From assembly GCA_002077045.2 (NCBI GenBank), contig KZ111183.1, positions 120,759 to 160,700 of the forward strand: a stretch of DNA of 39,942 nt, written 5' to 3'. The stretch is from Rachicladosporium sp. CCFEE 5018 (Eukaryota > Ascomycota > Dothideomycetes > Cladosporiales > Cladosporiaceae). Positions 30,601 to 39,942 of the stretch are shown one piece after another (the stretch's first letter is position 1; each line of letters opens with the position of its first letter). The notes beneath the pieces were generated by a model, which was not told the origin of the DNA, did no database searches, and saw only the letters and a program-made list of their open reading frames with translations. The position numbers were made by a program, and so were the translations under genes.

Positions 30601-32767
30601 AACCTTGGCCTCGGTTCTCGATGATCCATCGCAGCCAGGGCACGATTTGCAGCTCCTCCCAGCCGAGTGACGACAATTGAGTAAGCGATAGACCTTTCGT
30701 TAGTCTGAAGGGCATGGTCTGTGGAGGTGTGGGCAGCTCCGCGGGGATCCTTGAGGTATTCACGTAGCTCTGTATCTGTCCGAGCTGTATGACAGGACTT
30801 GACGACAGTCCAACGAACTGCTCGTCGACACCTGCCACAGTGCCGTCGAAAAGTGTTTGCACGGCAGAAGCGTCCATCTCCTGCCTGCTGACTTTGCCGC
30901 AAGCCCATTTCAGCAGCTCGGCGACTTGCTTCTCGGTGAGCGCCTGCGCTTCGAGCTCTTTCTTGATGTCGCTGGTGGTGATGTCGGAGAGGAGTCCATA
31001 GTCGCGCAGCTTCGCCAAGAAGTCAGGCGCCTTCTGCATGATCTCCTCGGGCACGACGGGTATGCCTTCGACGAAGCTGAGGTCCTCGGTTGCAATGCGC
31101 ACCTGCTGGCTGGGGAGAATGCCACGCGTGCTCAGCACCTCAATTGAGGCTTGCCAGGCCTGCTTATTGCAGGTCCAGAACGCCTCCTCAATGTACTGTC
31201 CGACGCGGGCGTTCGGTGTAGACTCGTCGTATGTGTACTGCTTGAAAGCATGAATGGCCGCGGGCATCACTGTAGCGATGTCTGCAGCGTTCACTTTCTG
31301 CCGCTTGTCCGCGCTCATTCGCCTCTGAAGCTTAGCACTCAGCTCTTGCATGTCGCCCGTGTACGCTATCCGGCATGCGATGCCCGCCACTCGGAGCATC
31401 TCAATGTTCCAGTCCCTCACGTAGCGCGCATTCAGATCTATGCTCTCACGCTCCACCGTGGGAATCACTGAGGGCGCTGAAATGTGTGCCAGTAGACCTG
31501 TCGTCTGAGCAGTGGGGAAGCCGATGAAGATCTTGCCGCTCTTAGTGGGCAGCACTGAGGCGAAGATGTCGCTCGCTTTCGAAGAGCCCGCTCCGGACAT
31601 GGTGGAAAGTGAGGCTGAGGTCTCATCATAGGAGGAAGTGAGTATAGCGATACGGGTATGCTTCGGAGGCGGTTTCTTGGTGGCGCGCTCAAGCTCTGCA
31701 GCTAGAGACTTACTCACCGACGTCTGCACGCTGACTGTGCTAATTCGAAGGAACACAGTAGCATGACTGAGACCAGTGAGGTCCTCGGCGATGGCCAATT
31801 GTAGAAGATCTTCTTCTTTCTGGGCCCGCTTCGTGGCTGCACTTGCCGAGTTCACTCCGCCGGTGATCTTGCTGAACCAGCCGCGCAGAGAGGTTGCGGC
31901 GTTATCAGCTGACGGAGGTATTGGCAGGGCATCAGATGCGGAGGGAAGCTGTCGATTCCAGCCAACGACATTCATCCACCGCGCATCAATCTGTGCATTT
32001 TGGTACTCCACGCCAGTGATCTTCATCAGACCATCTTTCGTCTTAGGATTGACGTCTTTCGGGACGCTGACCTCGACTCCCGGCGCCATCTTCTTCGTAA
32101 GCTCGAGTACATTCCATTCATCCAGGTAGAGCTTGATTGACTCAAGGCCTACGAACGTAAGACTGGTGGCCAAGAATTGACATAAGCTCAGCAGCGAGGG
32201 GACTGGTGTGGACGAGCTCCGGTAGTCGAGCACGAATGTGGTGTCCTTGCCCGCTTGCCCTGCAGGTGCCTTCACTCTCCGTGTGAACAAACTATCCTTC
32301 TTCCAGTAGAATGCCATCGACTGGTCGCCTGACGTGACAAATGGTGACTCGCAGTCCGCAAAGACCGAGTAAAATCCAACACCAAATGCGCCGATCTTGG
32401 TCTCATCGGGATTGCCCTCTGCGATGCGCTTCAGCCTTTGCCAGTCCGTCTCTTTGAATGGGTCGCCATTATTGGTAACGAGGAGAGTGTTGAGTGTGCT
32501 GTGAAGCAGAGTGCTCTCAAGATCTCGTGAGGGAGGTGGGGGCGAGGGAGTGGGTGTCGGTGTTGTCGTCTCGAAGCGGATGGTGACTTCGGTAGCTCGG
32601 GCATCGGCGGCGTTCTGTAGCAGCTCTCGCAGTGTCGTCCACTCTCCCGAGTATCGAGCAAGCACTTTGTCGATCAGGGCGCGTGTGTTGACTGTGACAT
32701 CCTCCTCATCGTCCAGCGAGAGTAGGGTCTGTTGCCGTAGGCGGGCGTAATCGGTCGAGGACGACAT
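27665..32767 (-). CDS. Sacsin-like GHKL ATPase protein (fungal DUF3684 family)
   Basis: This is a 1700-aa single-exon protein. The N-terminus is an HSP90/sacsin-type ATP-binding domain. The N box is in LRELLQNAADARAT (E48, N52), the second motif is LLVTNNGDPF (about 95-104), and the glycine loop is KIGAFGVGFYSVF (about 124-136). A long region of fungal DUF3684 type follows, then a Pro/Ser/Gln-rich low-complexity stretch (about 1460-1580). The last 100 residues contain CHELAHNLVHEHGQAHSFH, with HExxH at 1666-1670 and extra His at 1674, 1676, 1680 and 1683, suggesting a zinc site. A chaperone-like role is inferred from sacsin/HSP90; no experimental function is known to me. The start at 32767 (MSSSTDYARLRQQTLL) sits just ahead of the conserved domain; the upstream extension is not conserved-looking. 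Confidence 0.88.
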   Translation of the reverse strand: MSSSTDYARLRQQTLLSLDDEEDVTVNTRALIDKVLARYSGEWTTLRELLQNAADARATEVTIRFETTTPTPTPSPPPPSRDLESTLLHSTLNTLLVTNNGDPFKETDWQRLKRIAEGNPDETKIGAFGVGFYSVFADCESPFVTSGDQSMAFYWKKDSLFTRRVKAPAGQAGKDTTFVLDYRSSSTPVPSLLSLCQFLATSLTFVGLESIKLYLDEWNVLELTKKMAPGVEVSVPKDVNPKTKDGLMKITGVEYQNAQIDARWMNVVGWNRQLPSASDALPIPPSADNAATSLRGWFSKITGGVNSASAATKRAQKEEDLLQLAIAEDLTGLSHATVFLRISTVSVQTSVSKSLAAELERATKKPPPKHTRIAILTSSYDETSASLSTMSGAGSSKASDIFASVLPTKSGKIFIGFPTAQTTGLLAHISAPSVIPTVERESIDLNARYVRDWNIEMLRVAGIACRIAYTGDMQELSAKLQRRMSADKRQKVNAADIATVMPAAIHAFKQYTYDESTPNARVGQYIEEAFWTCNKQAWQASIEVLSTRGILPSQQVRIATEDLSFVEGIPVVPEEIMQKAPDFLAKLRDYGLLSDITTSDIKKELEAQALTEKQVAELLKWACGKVSRQEMDASAVQTLFDGTVAGVDEQFVGLSSSPVIQLGQIQSYVNTSRIPAELPTPPQTMPFRLTKGLSLTQLSSLGWEELQIVPWLRWIIENRGQGFGAGQTIDSTPAVASQVLPVISKAWESLSQSSKQTVVELLVPLTVIPTKSGMRKPPQAYFASVKVFDDLPTIVGLQSVKEKFLFALGVRKTVELNVVFDRLMAKSVGKAADDEGNSSNHVDLIKYLVSVKDDIPAEDIKRLRDTPICTAEARSGDQLNKSKLHRLSDLYEPNDAIRRLGLPILHWPGLFRQQSPEGRFLKTLGLRPYPDVPALVDILNRAPMGSDLQQAALQYFVVNCFHHGYNKYPMATIDRAFLPVLPFPGEKSNLIAKPNQCYADPKAAILRFRVLREDLQSQHAMFGVAMHPPIDIAAERLVKAPPLDIMQAKTLFGYFAGRLNEIGPSGNLAERLGTAPIIPIMNHEKHGSVRFVAPRSVYLGDATNYGDILDFVDFGVEANAFLLRIGSTHEPSATEIAQLLIKQPGRLLQTLGTEKYLSLLRRVAENAVVLKKDKSIWSQLRTAPCLLAVKEVVKVSSTNDSEKLRDLDDEETTIKEYSLCSAPTMVIVDDFATYRLFQSNLVAAPQEETLEGLYAALETPYLSKLVQDEQRMGQLLRDQSTAQRLEKLIVERCRLFLHDQTEDQIRHDARWLGVNMKVKATEFLQVTRRLKGYKMQFMEKRSAALHRESKRDATLFVTSRCDLYEVSRALMPLLLKRPRQQDYLALEILMESDLGRLKRKGYNVDRILRAKAAETRIAESERQKRDVEQRSVEQTTASSNGTKGQQQQQLPLTAPPTPPPSQQARIPGAFNESPPPSLPPDNNNQLTRPTPSLKPSKSLFGNLTRQLGFNGPQHNTTPNPSPSTEKKVLKDAIAATRPFDSSALATPATTKDLATETPTYCDSTPATDIVKLPCPSLSMGVFVSRSTPNKETFIASHRDTIEAFSQLLRTLCQIFTLPESSLNIYHDGSGAGIAFNSRQSIFCNLRVFKEGQMDNALVYWFVTLCHELAHNLVHEHGQAHSFHTESFMTEYIERLVEVLQ

Positions 32768-33302
32768 GGTGTAGGGAGGGAATAGGATATACGCGCGTCC
32801 AGGGTGGAACAGTAGGAAGAAGGAAGTGATGTACCCCCGTGCTCGTGACAAGTGTCGCGTGGGAGGTTTACATGCACTTTGCCACAACAGCAGTGAAGCC
32901 CGACTGCTGCACCAGTGAGAGGCGAGTCTTAGGTGCGCACTTCCGTGGCCACTCGCCGCCGACTCGCGCCCAGATGATTGTCACAGGTGAGCTGACACAT
33001 ACCGGAGCAGATCATGGCAAATATAGGAGAGACGACAGTAGTCTCGTGCGCTTAGACACATCGCACACGCCCGCCACGAGGCATCCGCGTGTTGACGTTC
33101 GGGTGCCTGGATGTTAGGTAATCAGAGATCTGCAGGGACCGCGATCGACTTTTGAGGCTCTGCGGGTGAAGCACGCGAGATGTGGGGTCACCCAGCCAGC
33201 CGGAAAGCTTGCCCATGCATCTGTTTGGGGTGACGGCCGCCTTTTGTATGAAGTGCAGCCATCACCTATATCCACACACATTCCCTCATACAGACCTGCA
33301 CG
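32768..33302. promoter_or_regulatory. Divergent promoter region, DUF3684 gene / CSE1
   Basis: This 535-bp region lies between divergent starts. Short open frames here have no motif. An imperfect inverted pair (ggggtcacccagcc near 33182 and tggggtgacggcc near 33226) could be a regulatory palindrome but is weak. Confidence 0.35.
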
Positions 33303-36067
33303 ATGGCCACAAACATACAGGCCATCGCTGGCCAGCTGCAGGCCAGTCTCGATCCTACGCAACGGCATCAGGGTATGTGTAGACGCATGATGTGGGTAAA
33401 TGCTCGACCGCTAACATTCTCTCAGCCGAACAGGGACTCAAGCTCGAGGAGACTAAGCCGGGCTTCTCACTCTCATTACTGCAGATCGTCAACACAGACT
33501 CGTTCCCGCAAGCCACGCGATTAGCCAGCGCACTCTTCTTCAAGAACTTTGTGCGCCGCAATTGGACTGTATGTCGCTCCGCGTGCTGACTGCCTTGCGC
33601 ACCCACTAATACCCCACAGGACGAAGATGGCAATCACAAGCTACCCGCGGACGAAGTCTCGACAATCAAAAGCGAGCTCATCGGGCTTATGGTCAAGGTC
33701 CCGTCCACACTACAAGCGCAGCTCGGCGATGCGATCAGCGTGATAGCAGACAGCGACTTCTACGCACGATGGGATACACTGGTCGACGATCTGGTCTCGC
33801 GACTGACCCCCGACAATGCAACGGTGAACAACGGCGTGCTAAAGGTGGCACACTCGGTGTTCAAGAAGTGGGAGCCGCTGTACAGATCCGACGAGCTGTT
33901 CACTGAGATCAATCATGTGTTGTCACGCTTCGCCCAGCCCTTCCTGCAACTGTGGGCGAACGAGGATCAGGTCATCGCTGCGAGCGAGACCGATGCTGCA
34001 GCGCTGAAGGAGCATCTTGTCACGCTTGACTTGGTTATCTTGCTGCTCTACGATTTGTCCTGCCAGGACCTCCCGCCACAATTCGAGGACAACATGGTTC
34101 AGATCGCCGCTCTGCTCCACAAGTACCTCACATTCGATGCAACGGCCGCGCAGACCGACGACGAGGATGAGGCAGGGCCATTGGAGGAAGTAAGAGCAGA
34201 CATTTTCCGGGTCTTGATACTGTACACACAAAAGTACGAGGATGCGTTTGGTCCTCACCTTGCACAGTTCGTGAGCACGACGTGGAACATGCTCACGAGT
34301 GTTGGCCCTGAGACGAAGTACGATCTGGTCGTAGCAAGAGCGTTGGAATTCTTGACTACAGTCGCGGGGATACAATCACATGCACAGAGCTTCAACACCC
34401 CGGAGGTGCTTGGGCAAGTCACCGAGAAGGTCGTCATACCCAATCTCTCACTACGCGACTCCGACATCGAGCTCTTCGAGGACGAGCCTATCGAGTTCAT
34501 CAGGCGGGACCTGGAAGGCTCGGACGACGGATCACGGAGACGATGTGCAACGAACTTCCTGAAGCGGCTGATGGAGCAATTCGAGAAAGAGGTGACGACA
34601 GTAGTACTGCGCTACATCGAGCACTTCCTCGCAGAATATGCCAAAGACCGGCAAGCAAACTGGAAGGCCAAGGACACGGCAGTACACCTCTTCTCCTCGA
34701 TAGCAGCGAAGGGCACGGCGACTGCTGCAAAGGGCGTGCTCAGTGTGAATCCGAACGTCGACGTTATCGACTTCTTCCAGGACAACATCGCCGAGGACCT
34801 GACAAACGACGCCGCGCCAGTGCTGCTCAAAGTGGACGCGATCAAGTACTTGTACATATTCCGCAGTATCTTGAACGCACCACAATGGCAGGCAGCCTTC
34901 CCACTCCTTGTCCAACACCTCAACAATTCAAACTACGTCGTCTACACATACGCCGCCATCGCAGTCGACCGCGCCCTCTACCTCACGAACGAAGCGAACG
35001 AACCGATAATACCACGCGATACGATCGTGCCACTCGCAAAAGATCTCCTCAGCCACCTCTTCGCTCTCATCACAAAAGACACCAAGCCCGAGAAAGTCCA
35101 AGAGAATGAATTTCTGATGAAATGCGTCATGCGCGTCCTGATCGTCATCCGCGACGGCGCCCTCCCAATCGCCGACCTCATCACCACAAACCTCGTGAAC
35201 ATCACAAAAGTCATCCGCCACAACCCGTCAAACCCCGGTTTCTGCTACTACCACTTTGAATCCCTCGGCGCGCTGATCCGCTTCGGCGGTCCCACGCAAC
35301 CAGACAAACTCGAAGCCGCGCTCTTCCCAGTCTTCATGGAAGTCCTGCAATCCTCCGTCGATGAATTCACGCCTTACATCTTCCAACTCTACGCCGCGAT
35401 CGTGGCCTCCTCGCCCTCCCCTACTCTCAGCCCGAACTTCCAGGCTCTTGTCGCACCGATCCTCACGCTAAGCATGTGGGACTCCCGCGGTAACATCCCC
35501 GCCCTCACCCGCCTGCTCACCACCATCCTGCCCAAAGGCGCAGCAGGCATAGCCGCCGCATCGCAAACGGAAAGCATCCTGATCATATTCCAAAAGCTCA
35601 TCGCGACAAAAGCGAACGAAACTCATGCCATGGACCTTCTCGAATCAGTCGTCCTCTCCTTCCCCGCTGAGGCGCTACAACCGTACTGGACGTCTCTACT
35701 GCAGTTGCTCTTCGCGCGTCTCTCGGGTAGCCCGACGGAAAACTTCAAGCTACGCTTCGTACGCTTCTACCACCTCGTCTCAGCCCTTACAGAAAAGGGC
35801 CTCGGCGCCGACTTCTTCATTGGCGTCGCAGACACAGTGCAAGAAAACGTTTTCACGCCCATATATACGACCATCATACTACCAGAGACGCAGAAGCTGT
35901 CCCGGCCGACAGATCGGAAGACGGCTACTGTCAGCTTGACGAAGACGCTAGCCGACAGCGAAGCCTTCGCAACCCGCTACGCGAAGCGTGGATGGACTAT
36001 TACCTGCGAGACTCTCCTCAAACTGCTCATCAACCCGCCACTGCCGACACAGTCCAGCGACGTATAG
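33303..36067 (+). CDS. CSE1: Importin-alpha re-exporter Cse1/CAS, C-terminally short
   Basis: My model is join(33303..33372, 33426..33568, 33620..36067), 886 aa. This exportin-2 HEAT-repeat protein returns importin-alpha to the cytoplasm with Ran-GTP. Family stretches include FPQATRLASALFFKNFVRRNW, ISVIADSDFYARWDTLVDDL, NNGVLKVAHSVFKKW, LFEDEPIEFIRRDLEGSD then DGSRRR, and ENFKLRFVRFYHLVSAL. Introns are 53 nt (GTATGT, branch CTAAC, CTCAG; phase 1) and 51 nt (GTATGT, branch CTAAT, CACAG; phase 0). The frame stops at 36067 after TLLKLLINPPLPTQSSDV. Cse1 proteins are usually about 960-970 aa and continue with a further conserved tail of about 75 residues, which I cannot find downstream in any frame. 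The 3' end therefore appears to be lost. Confidence 0.9.
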
Positions 36068-36131
36068 GTCTGTAGTATTGTCAGTCATTCAGTCCCTAGT
36101 CATGGAAGTACGAGGAAGATCACCCACTCAA
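36068..36131. other. Putative junction between two truncated convergent genes
   Basis: Cse1 homology ends at about 36064. Homology of the opposite-strand GH35 gene ends at about 36132. The short interval carries a direct repeat aagatc (36116-36121 and 36130-36135), the second copy overlapping the palindrome agatct. Short repeated words like this are common at microhomology-mediated junctions, but such a small one can occur by chance. Confidence 0.45.
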
Positions 36132-37468
36132 GATCTTCACTGCCTGCGCAAAGTTGTTCTTGTCTGTAGTACAATCAGCGCGTTGTTGACTCTCATGCAC
36201 CATGCAAAGACCGACAGAAGACTCGCTCGAACTCATAGCCCACCAACTCAAGGCAGTTCTGGAAGCCCCAGCCGCCCCACGGGTCGAACGATCCACCCTG
36301 ATGCACTGAATTAGTGACTCTGGCAAAGTCGATTCGTACCCTGGTACCGCACTCACCTGGAACTCTACTAATGAGAACGGCGTGGCATTACTCAATTGCG
36401 CATGCGAATCGGCATATTCTCTGTGCAGTCCGTTCGCCGGCCAGGTGTACGGGTTGCCGCAATCGAAGCCTGCGAACTTTGTCAGAGTTGATCGACCAGT
36501 AAGATGCCTGGCCAAAATTACCAACGGGATATCCATCAAAGCCATAAATATCTGGCGATGCAGCTGTGGTGGGAGTGACATAACCGGCAGCGAAGGCCTC
36601 GTTTGTAATCTAATCAGAGCTATCAGCGAAGGTACATACACCGGTGGTCGTATCACGTACCAACGGGACCACGATTCCGGCGTCCCTTAGCTGCTTTTCA
36701 ACATACGCGAAGTAGGTTTGGCCTATTTAGCACAGATCAGCCCTGTCCCTTATGCCACTGCATGCCCCGACTTACTAGGAAACTCTGTGACACTCTTCAG
36801 GTAAGAAGTATACTCATTCTCCGGCTGCGCCAGGATGACCGGCCCTCCATTCGTGATCTGCGCCTTCGCAATAATCTTGCCAATATTGGCCATATAATTG
36901 TCAGTAGCAGCCAGATACTCCGGATCGGTCGTCCGCAGCACCGCCTTGTTCCTCTGCAGCCATCCCGGGAAGCCACCACCGCTGACCTCAGCGTTGATAT
37001 ATGGTCCCGGTCTGGCGAGTAGATAGATGCCAGCCTCCGAAGCAGCAGCGAAGAATTGATCGTAGGAGAAAATTCCTTCGGCTGTGAAGTTCCCGGGTTG
37101 GCCCTCGTGGAGCGCCCAGTCGGTGTAGAATGACACGCAGTTGTAGCCTAGAGCCTTTATCTTCTGGAAGACGTCGAGCCAGAGTGAAGGTACGGGAAGG
37201 CGGTAGGGGTGGAATTCGCCGGAGAAGAGCATCACACGCTCGCCATGGACGAAGAGGGAGTGCTTTTGATACTTTGTCAGACGATATTTATAGAAGGCGG
37301 TCTGAGTCCAGAGCTTACAGCATCCCATGTCACAATATCCTGCAGCACCTCGCCGCGTTTGTAAGGCCTGATATGTCTAGTCAAATCCCCAGAGATGGCC
37401 AGAGCAGTCGTCTCCTGCACTGCCGAAGTAGACAAGGCGAGAGCTGTGACAAGCTTACGGAACAACAT
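36120..37468 (-). pseudogene. 5' part of a secreted GH35 beta-galactosidase, 3' two-thirds missing
   Basis: My model has seven exons: complement(join(36120..36163, 36216..36297, 36357..36469, 36522..36609, 36661..36722, 36776..37262, 37319..37468)), 341 aa. All joins keep frame, with introns of 51-59 nt, most with clear CTGAY or CTAAT branch sites. A signal peptide precedes LQDIVTWDA, HSLFVHGERVMLFSGEFHPY, YLLARPGPYINAEVSGGGFP then GWLQR, and the acid/base Glu motif QPENEY. Later come IYGFDGYPVG, the nucleophile motif FSLVEFQ, GGSFDPWGGWGF and ERVFYKNNFAQAVKI. Fungal GH35 enzymes are about 1000 aa and should continue here with F-N-L-Y-M-x-Y-G-G-T-N-W. Instead the frame reads L-S-G-stop and the Cse1 gene begins. 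The barrel is incomplete, so activity is unlikely. Confidence 0.85.
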
Positions 37469-38165
37469 CTTGGCTATGCTTCTTTCCAGAAACTACCAGA
37501 GACGAGAAAGAAGAGAAGACTGAAATGCCGTTGAAGGATACTTCAACCCACCTTGCCCTACCATATGGAACCGGCACGTCAGTGACCATGAATTACCCAA
37601 CATCCCCGCCTTTGCTCCACGCAGCAACACGAGGTCGCATCGCGGTCACCTATGTCGTTCAGCCGGACGTAGCTCAAGGTTCTGCGCCAGGAACAGGACC
37701 ACGAGCTGGCGGATTCAGGGACCAAAGCTGTTGTCGTGATGTCAGTCGTGGAGGAACTGTGGGGAGAGATGCGGGGGTGCCTCCACTTCGGCAGGCCGGA
37801 GGATTGAAGACCGAGAGTTTTGCGGGATGTGGAGGAGGGACATGGGGGTAGTGTCATTGCAGTTGAGTCGGTGCTGTGGCAGGCTCAGTCAGGGTTTCAC
37901 GGCGAGGTCGATCGAAGCGCAGAGCCTGTAGTCATTATTATGAGCGGATTGGGATGCAACCAATGTTGTGTCGTAAGATGTATTCGCTATGCTCTCAATA
38001 CGTGCCTCCGCCCGCTAAATGTGCTCGCTCCATCATGTGCGCTTAACCCATAGCCTGGCTGGTTTTCGCTCAGCAATGCCCTCCAAAACTCATGTTCACG
38101 TCCAGCGCACGGCCCTGGATCTTCTCATTACGGTTCGTGGGATCATTCTTGCGGCGAGTGTCTGT
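37469..38165. other. Intergenic, GH35 promoter side
   Basis: This lies between the start of the GH35 fragment and the 3' end of the transcription factor gene, both on the minus strand. The plus-strand open frame at 37525-37851 is Gly/Pro/Arg-rich without motifs and overlaps the expected GH35 promoter. No gene is supported. Confidence 0.4.
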
Positions 38166-39942
38166 TCATCCTCCTCCAGACCCGCCCCAAACGGCACTCA
38201 GCCATCCTCCCCCGTACCCGTGTCTAGCAGCCATACTAGCCCACTCTGCCATATCTCCTCCATCGACAAAAGCAGCCACATCGTCGCCGCCAAGTCTAGT
38301 GTCTATGCTGTTCAGCCACTTCTCTCCAGCCATCGGATCCCACACCTGAGCAGGTGGTATGGGTGGCGGCGGAGCCATAGCTTGTGCATGCGCGCTGGGT
38401 GTCGGATAGCTATGGATCTGCGGGATGGAAGGATGTTGATGCGTAGGTGCATACCCTGGAGGCGACTGATGCATCCCGACAGGCGATTGGTGGATGCTCG
38501 ATGGTGGTGGTTGCATACCATAGGGAGCGGGTGCCTGACTCCACGGGTTATATGGAGGGTGCTGATGTGCAGGACCGTAAGGCGAGAGCTGGGATGTTGT
38601 AGATGCAGTACGTGAATTGGGTGACGTGAGACTTGGCGGACCGCCTGTTGAGACCGAGCCGTCGGGTGCTCCGTACGCTGGGCGGAAGTTATTAACATTC
38701 GCTGGAACATATGGTGCTGGTGGTAGCTGCTGCTGTTGTTGGTGTGATGGAGGAAGCGGTTGGAAGGAATCGTAGCTCCTGAACTGGCCATTGCTCGGTG
38801 TCTCCGAGGGTGTTGGACGAGTAGCACCCGGCGCTGCATTGATGGCATTCCACGGTCCATCAGGCTGCGTTTGGTCTGTCTGTGCCACTCGGTCGCCCTC
38901 TTCACTCGTGACGGTAGTGCCCGAGTTACTATCATCATACACTGCGTCAAGTGGCTTAGATCCGGGTGTAGCCTCGCCAATCTCGACGTCTTGGTCCTCT
39001 AAATTACCAAATTCCTTAAGCAAGCGCTCGAGGATCTTGAATTCGTCGAGTCCGCCGCCGGCGCCTCCTTCGCGAAGGCTGAGCTGACGAGACGACGTAG
39101 GGCTACTGTCGCTTTCTGATGTTACGGATTCGTTCTGTTGTACGTTCTTCTTGTAGTCGCTCTTCATACGCCGGAAGTACTTGTGCATGCGATTGATGGT
39201 CTTGAACCAGCCGTCGGCCATGTGCATGCGAGGTCGCATCTTTCCAATCATCTCAAGCGCTTTGCGGGCAGCCAAGAAGCCTGCGCTCTCACCGGCGGTG
39301 GCGGGCTTAACGCCTGGCGGTGTGCACATGTAGCCATCTGGGTCCATCCACGGAAAGTTGATGCAGTACACGCCGTCGAATGCGACTGTGTAAATCGCAA
39401 AGCCCACAATTGGCGTCTCAACAAGCGCATTCCACTCCTGGCACGTCTGCACCAGGTCCATAATACTGCGGGCGGATTGAAAGAGCTGGCGTGCGCTGTC
39501 TTCCCAGAAACCATGTGGCACATCATATCTGTCTTTGGGAAATAGTGGCGGGTCCAGAGGTCCTTCCGGCTTCTTACACCGGATGGGAATGAACGGAACG
39601 TACTCCCGGTGCAGCATAATCTGACATAGTAGGTATACCGTGTGCACCAAGGTGTACGGCGTTTGTGTTTTCATGCTGATGTGGGCTTGTGTGTTCTGTG
39701 GAGACAGTATGTGTTGGCGAGGAAGACTGGCTTTGAAGTCATGGCATAGGCCAAGCAGCTTCTGGTACTCAGAGCGCGCGTCCCAAGGTGGGTATTCCTC
39801 AGTTCTAGCAGTGTGATCAGCGTTTCGATCAATGTTGGAAGCGGCAGTGATGTACTGACCTCCTGCCACCCGAGCAAGACCACTGCACCACGTTTCCATA
39901 GATCTCCAGCACCCTGATGTAGCGACTTACGAGTCCTTCGTC
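38166..39942 (-). CDS. Fungal-specific-domain transcription factor (Ctf1/FarA-like), C-terminal part
   Basis: This is partial; the gene runs off the right edge. The model within the window is complement(join(38166..39804, 39860..39882, 39931..>39942)). Introns are 55 nt (GTCAGT, branch CTGAT, CTAG) and 48 nt (GTAAGT to TGCAG), bracketing a 23-nt exon that reads WSCSGGR. The long exon holds the C-terminal half of the fungal-specific transcription factor domain: TPYTLVHTVYLLCQIMLHRE then YVPFIPIRCKKPEGPLDPP, QEWNALVETPIVGFAIYTVA, and RMHMADGWFKTINRMHKYFR. This resembles the cutinase regulator Ctf1 and fatty-acid regulator FarA. A Pro/Gln/Ser/Thr-rich tail of about 280 residues follows, as in activation regions. 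The expected Zn2Cys6 DNA-binding domain lies outside the window. Regulation of lipid or cutin use is family-based inference. Confidence 0.8.

Noticed and set aside
37525..37851. Plus-strand open frame upstream of the GH35 fragment
   Set aside because: Low-complexity Gly/Arg/Pro composition and no motif; it overlaps the expected promoter.
1..39942. tRNA, rRNA, CRISPR arrays, transposase or reverse transcriptase genes
   Set aside because: Read on both strands, no convincing tRNA arms, regular spacer arrays or mobile-element proteins were seen.

Overview
The window is nuclear DNA from a filamentous ascomycete (Pezizomycotina; a dothideomycete would fit). The evidence is short introns of 48-133 nt, plus two near 290 nt, with GTRNGT-like donors, CTRAY branch sites and YAG acceptors. 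The gene set agrees: 2EXR protein, fungal DUF202 membrane protein, Cse1, DUF3684 ATPase, GH35 beta-galactosidase and a fungal-domain transcription factor. There are no prokaryotic features, CRISPR arrays or recognisable tRNA/rRNA genes. All exon joins were made by eye from splice signals, frame and family motifs.

Left part (1-5086): a minus-strand 2EXR gene interrupted by an in-frame TAG, a three-exon DUF202 membrane-protein gene (minus), and an intact RNase H1 gene (plus).

Centre (5087-18589): the most unusual segment, about 13.5 kb holding three diverged paralogues that I do not recognise (A minus, B plus, C minus). Each has a short first exon with a signal peptide ending before A-[LV]-P, several N-glycosylation sequons and a Trp-centred tail. 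That exon joins by a phase-2 intron to a very long second exon with coiled coil and/or Pro-rich and low-complexity repeats, Ala/Gly-rich or hydrophobic segments, and a conserved C-terminal four-cysteine module. B (1346 aa) and C (1276 aa) are open throughout. A carries two in-frame stops, one exactly at a Trp codon kept in B and C, so A looks like a pseudogene. An unresolved coding-like minus-strand stretch lies between A and B.

Right of that (19738-26213): mainly housekeeping genes. These are a serine palmitoyltransferase small-subunit-like protein, a mitochondrial GGQ release-factor-like protein, a small unrecognised three-exon gene, a DCAF4-like WD40 protein and a SelO/Fmp40 protein AMPylase. 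The gap 26214-27664 holds about five degenerate copies of a ~155-bp tandem repeat.

Right end (27665-39942): a 1700-aa sacsin-like GHKL ATPase (DUF3684) with a C-terminal HELAH motif, then divergent Cse1. Cse1 is tail-to-tail with a GH35 beta-galactosidase fragment. Both genes lack their 3' ends at the same ~70-bp interval, which points to a deletion, rearrangement or assembly junction. The last gene is a Ctf1/FarA-like transcription factor running off the right edge.
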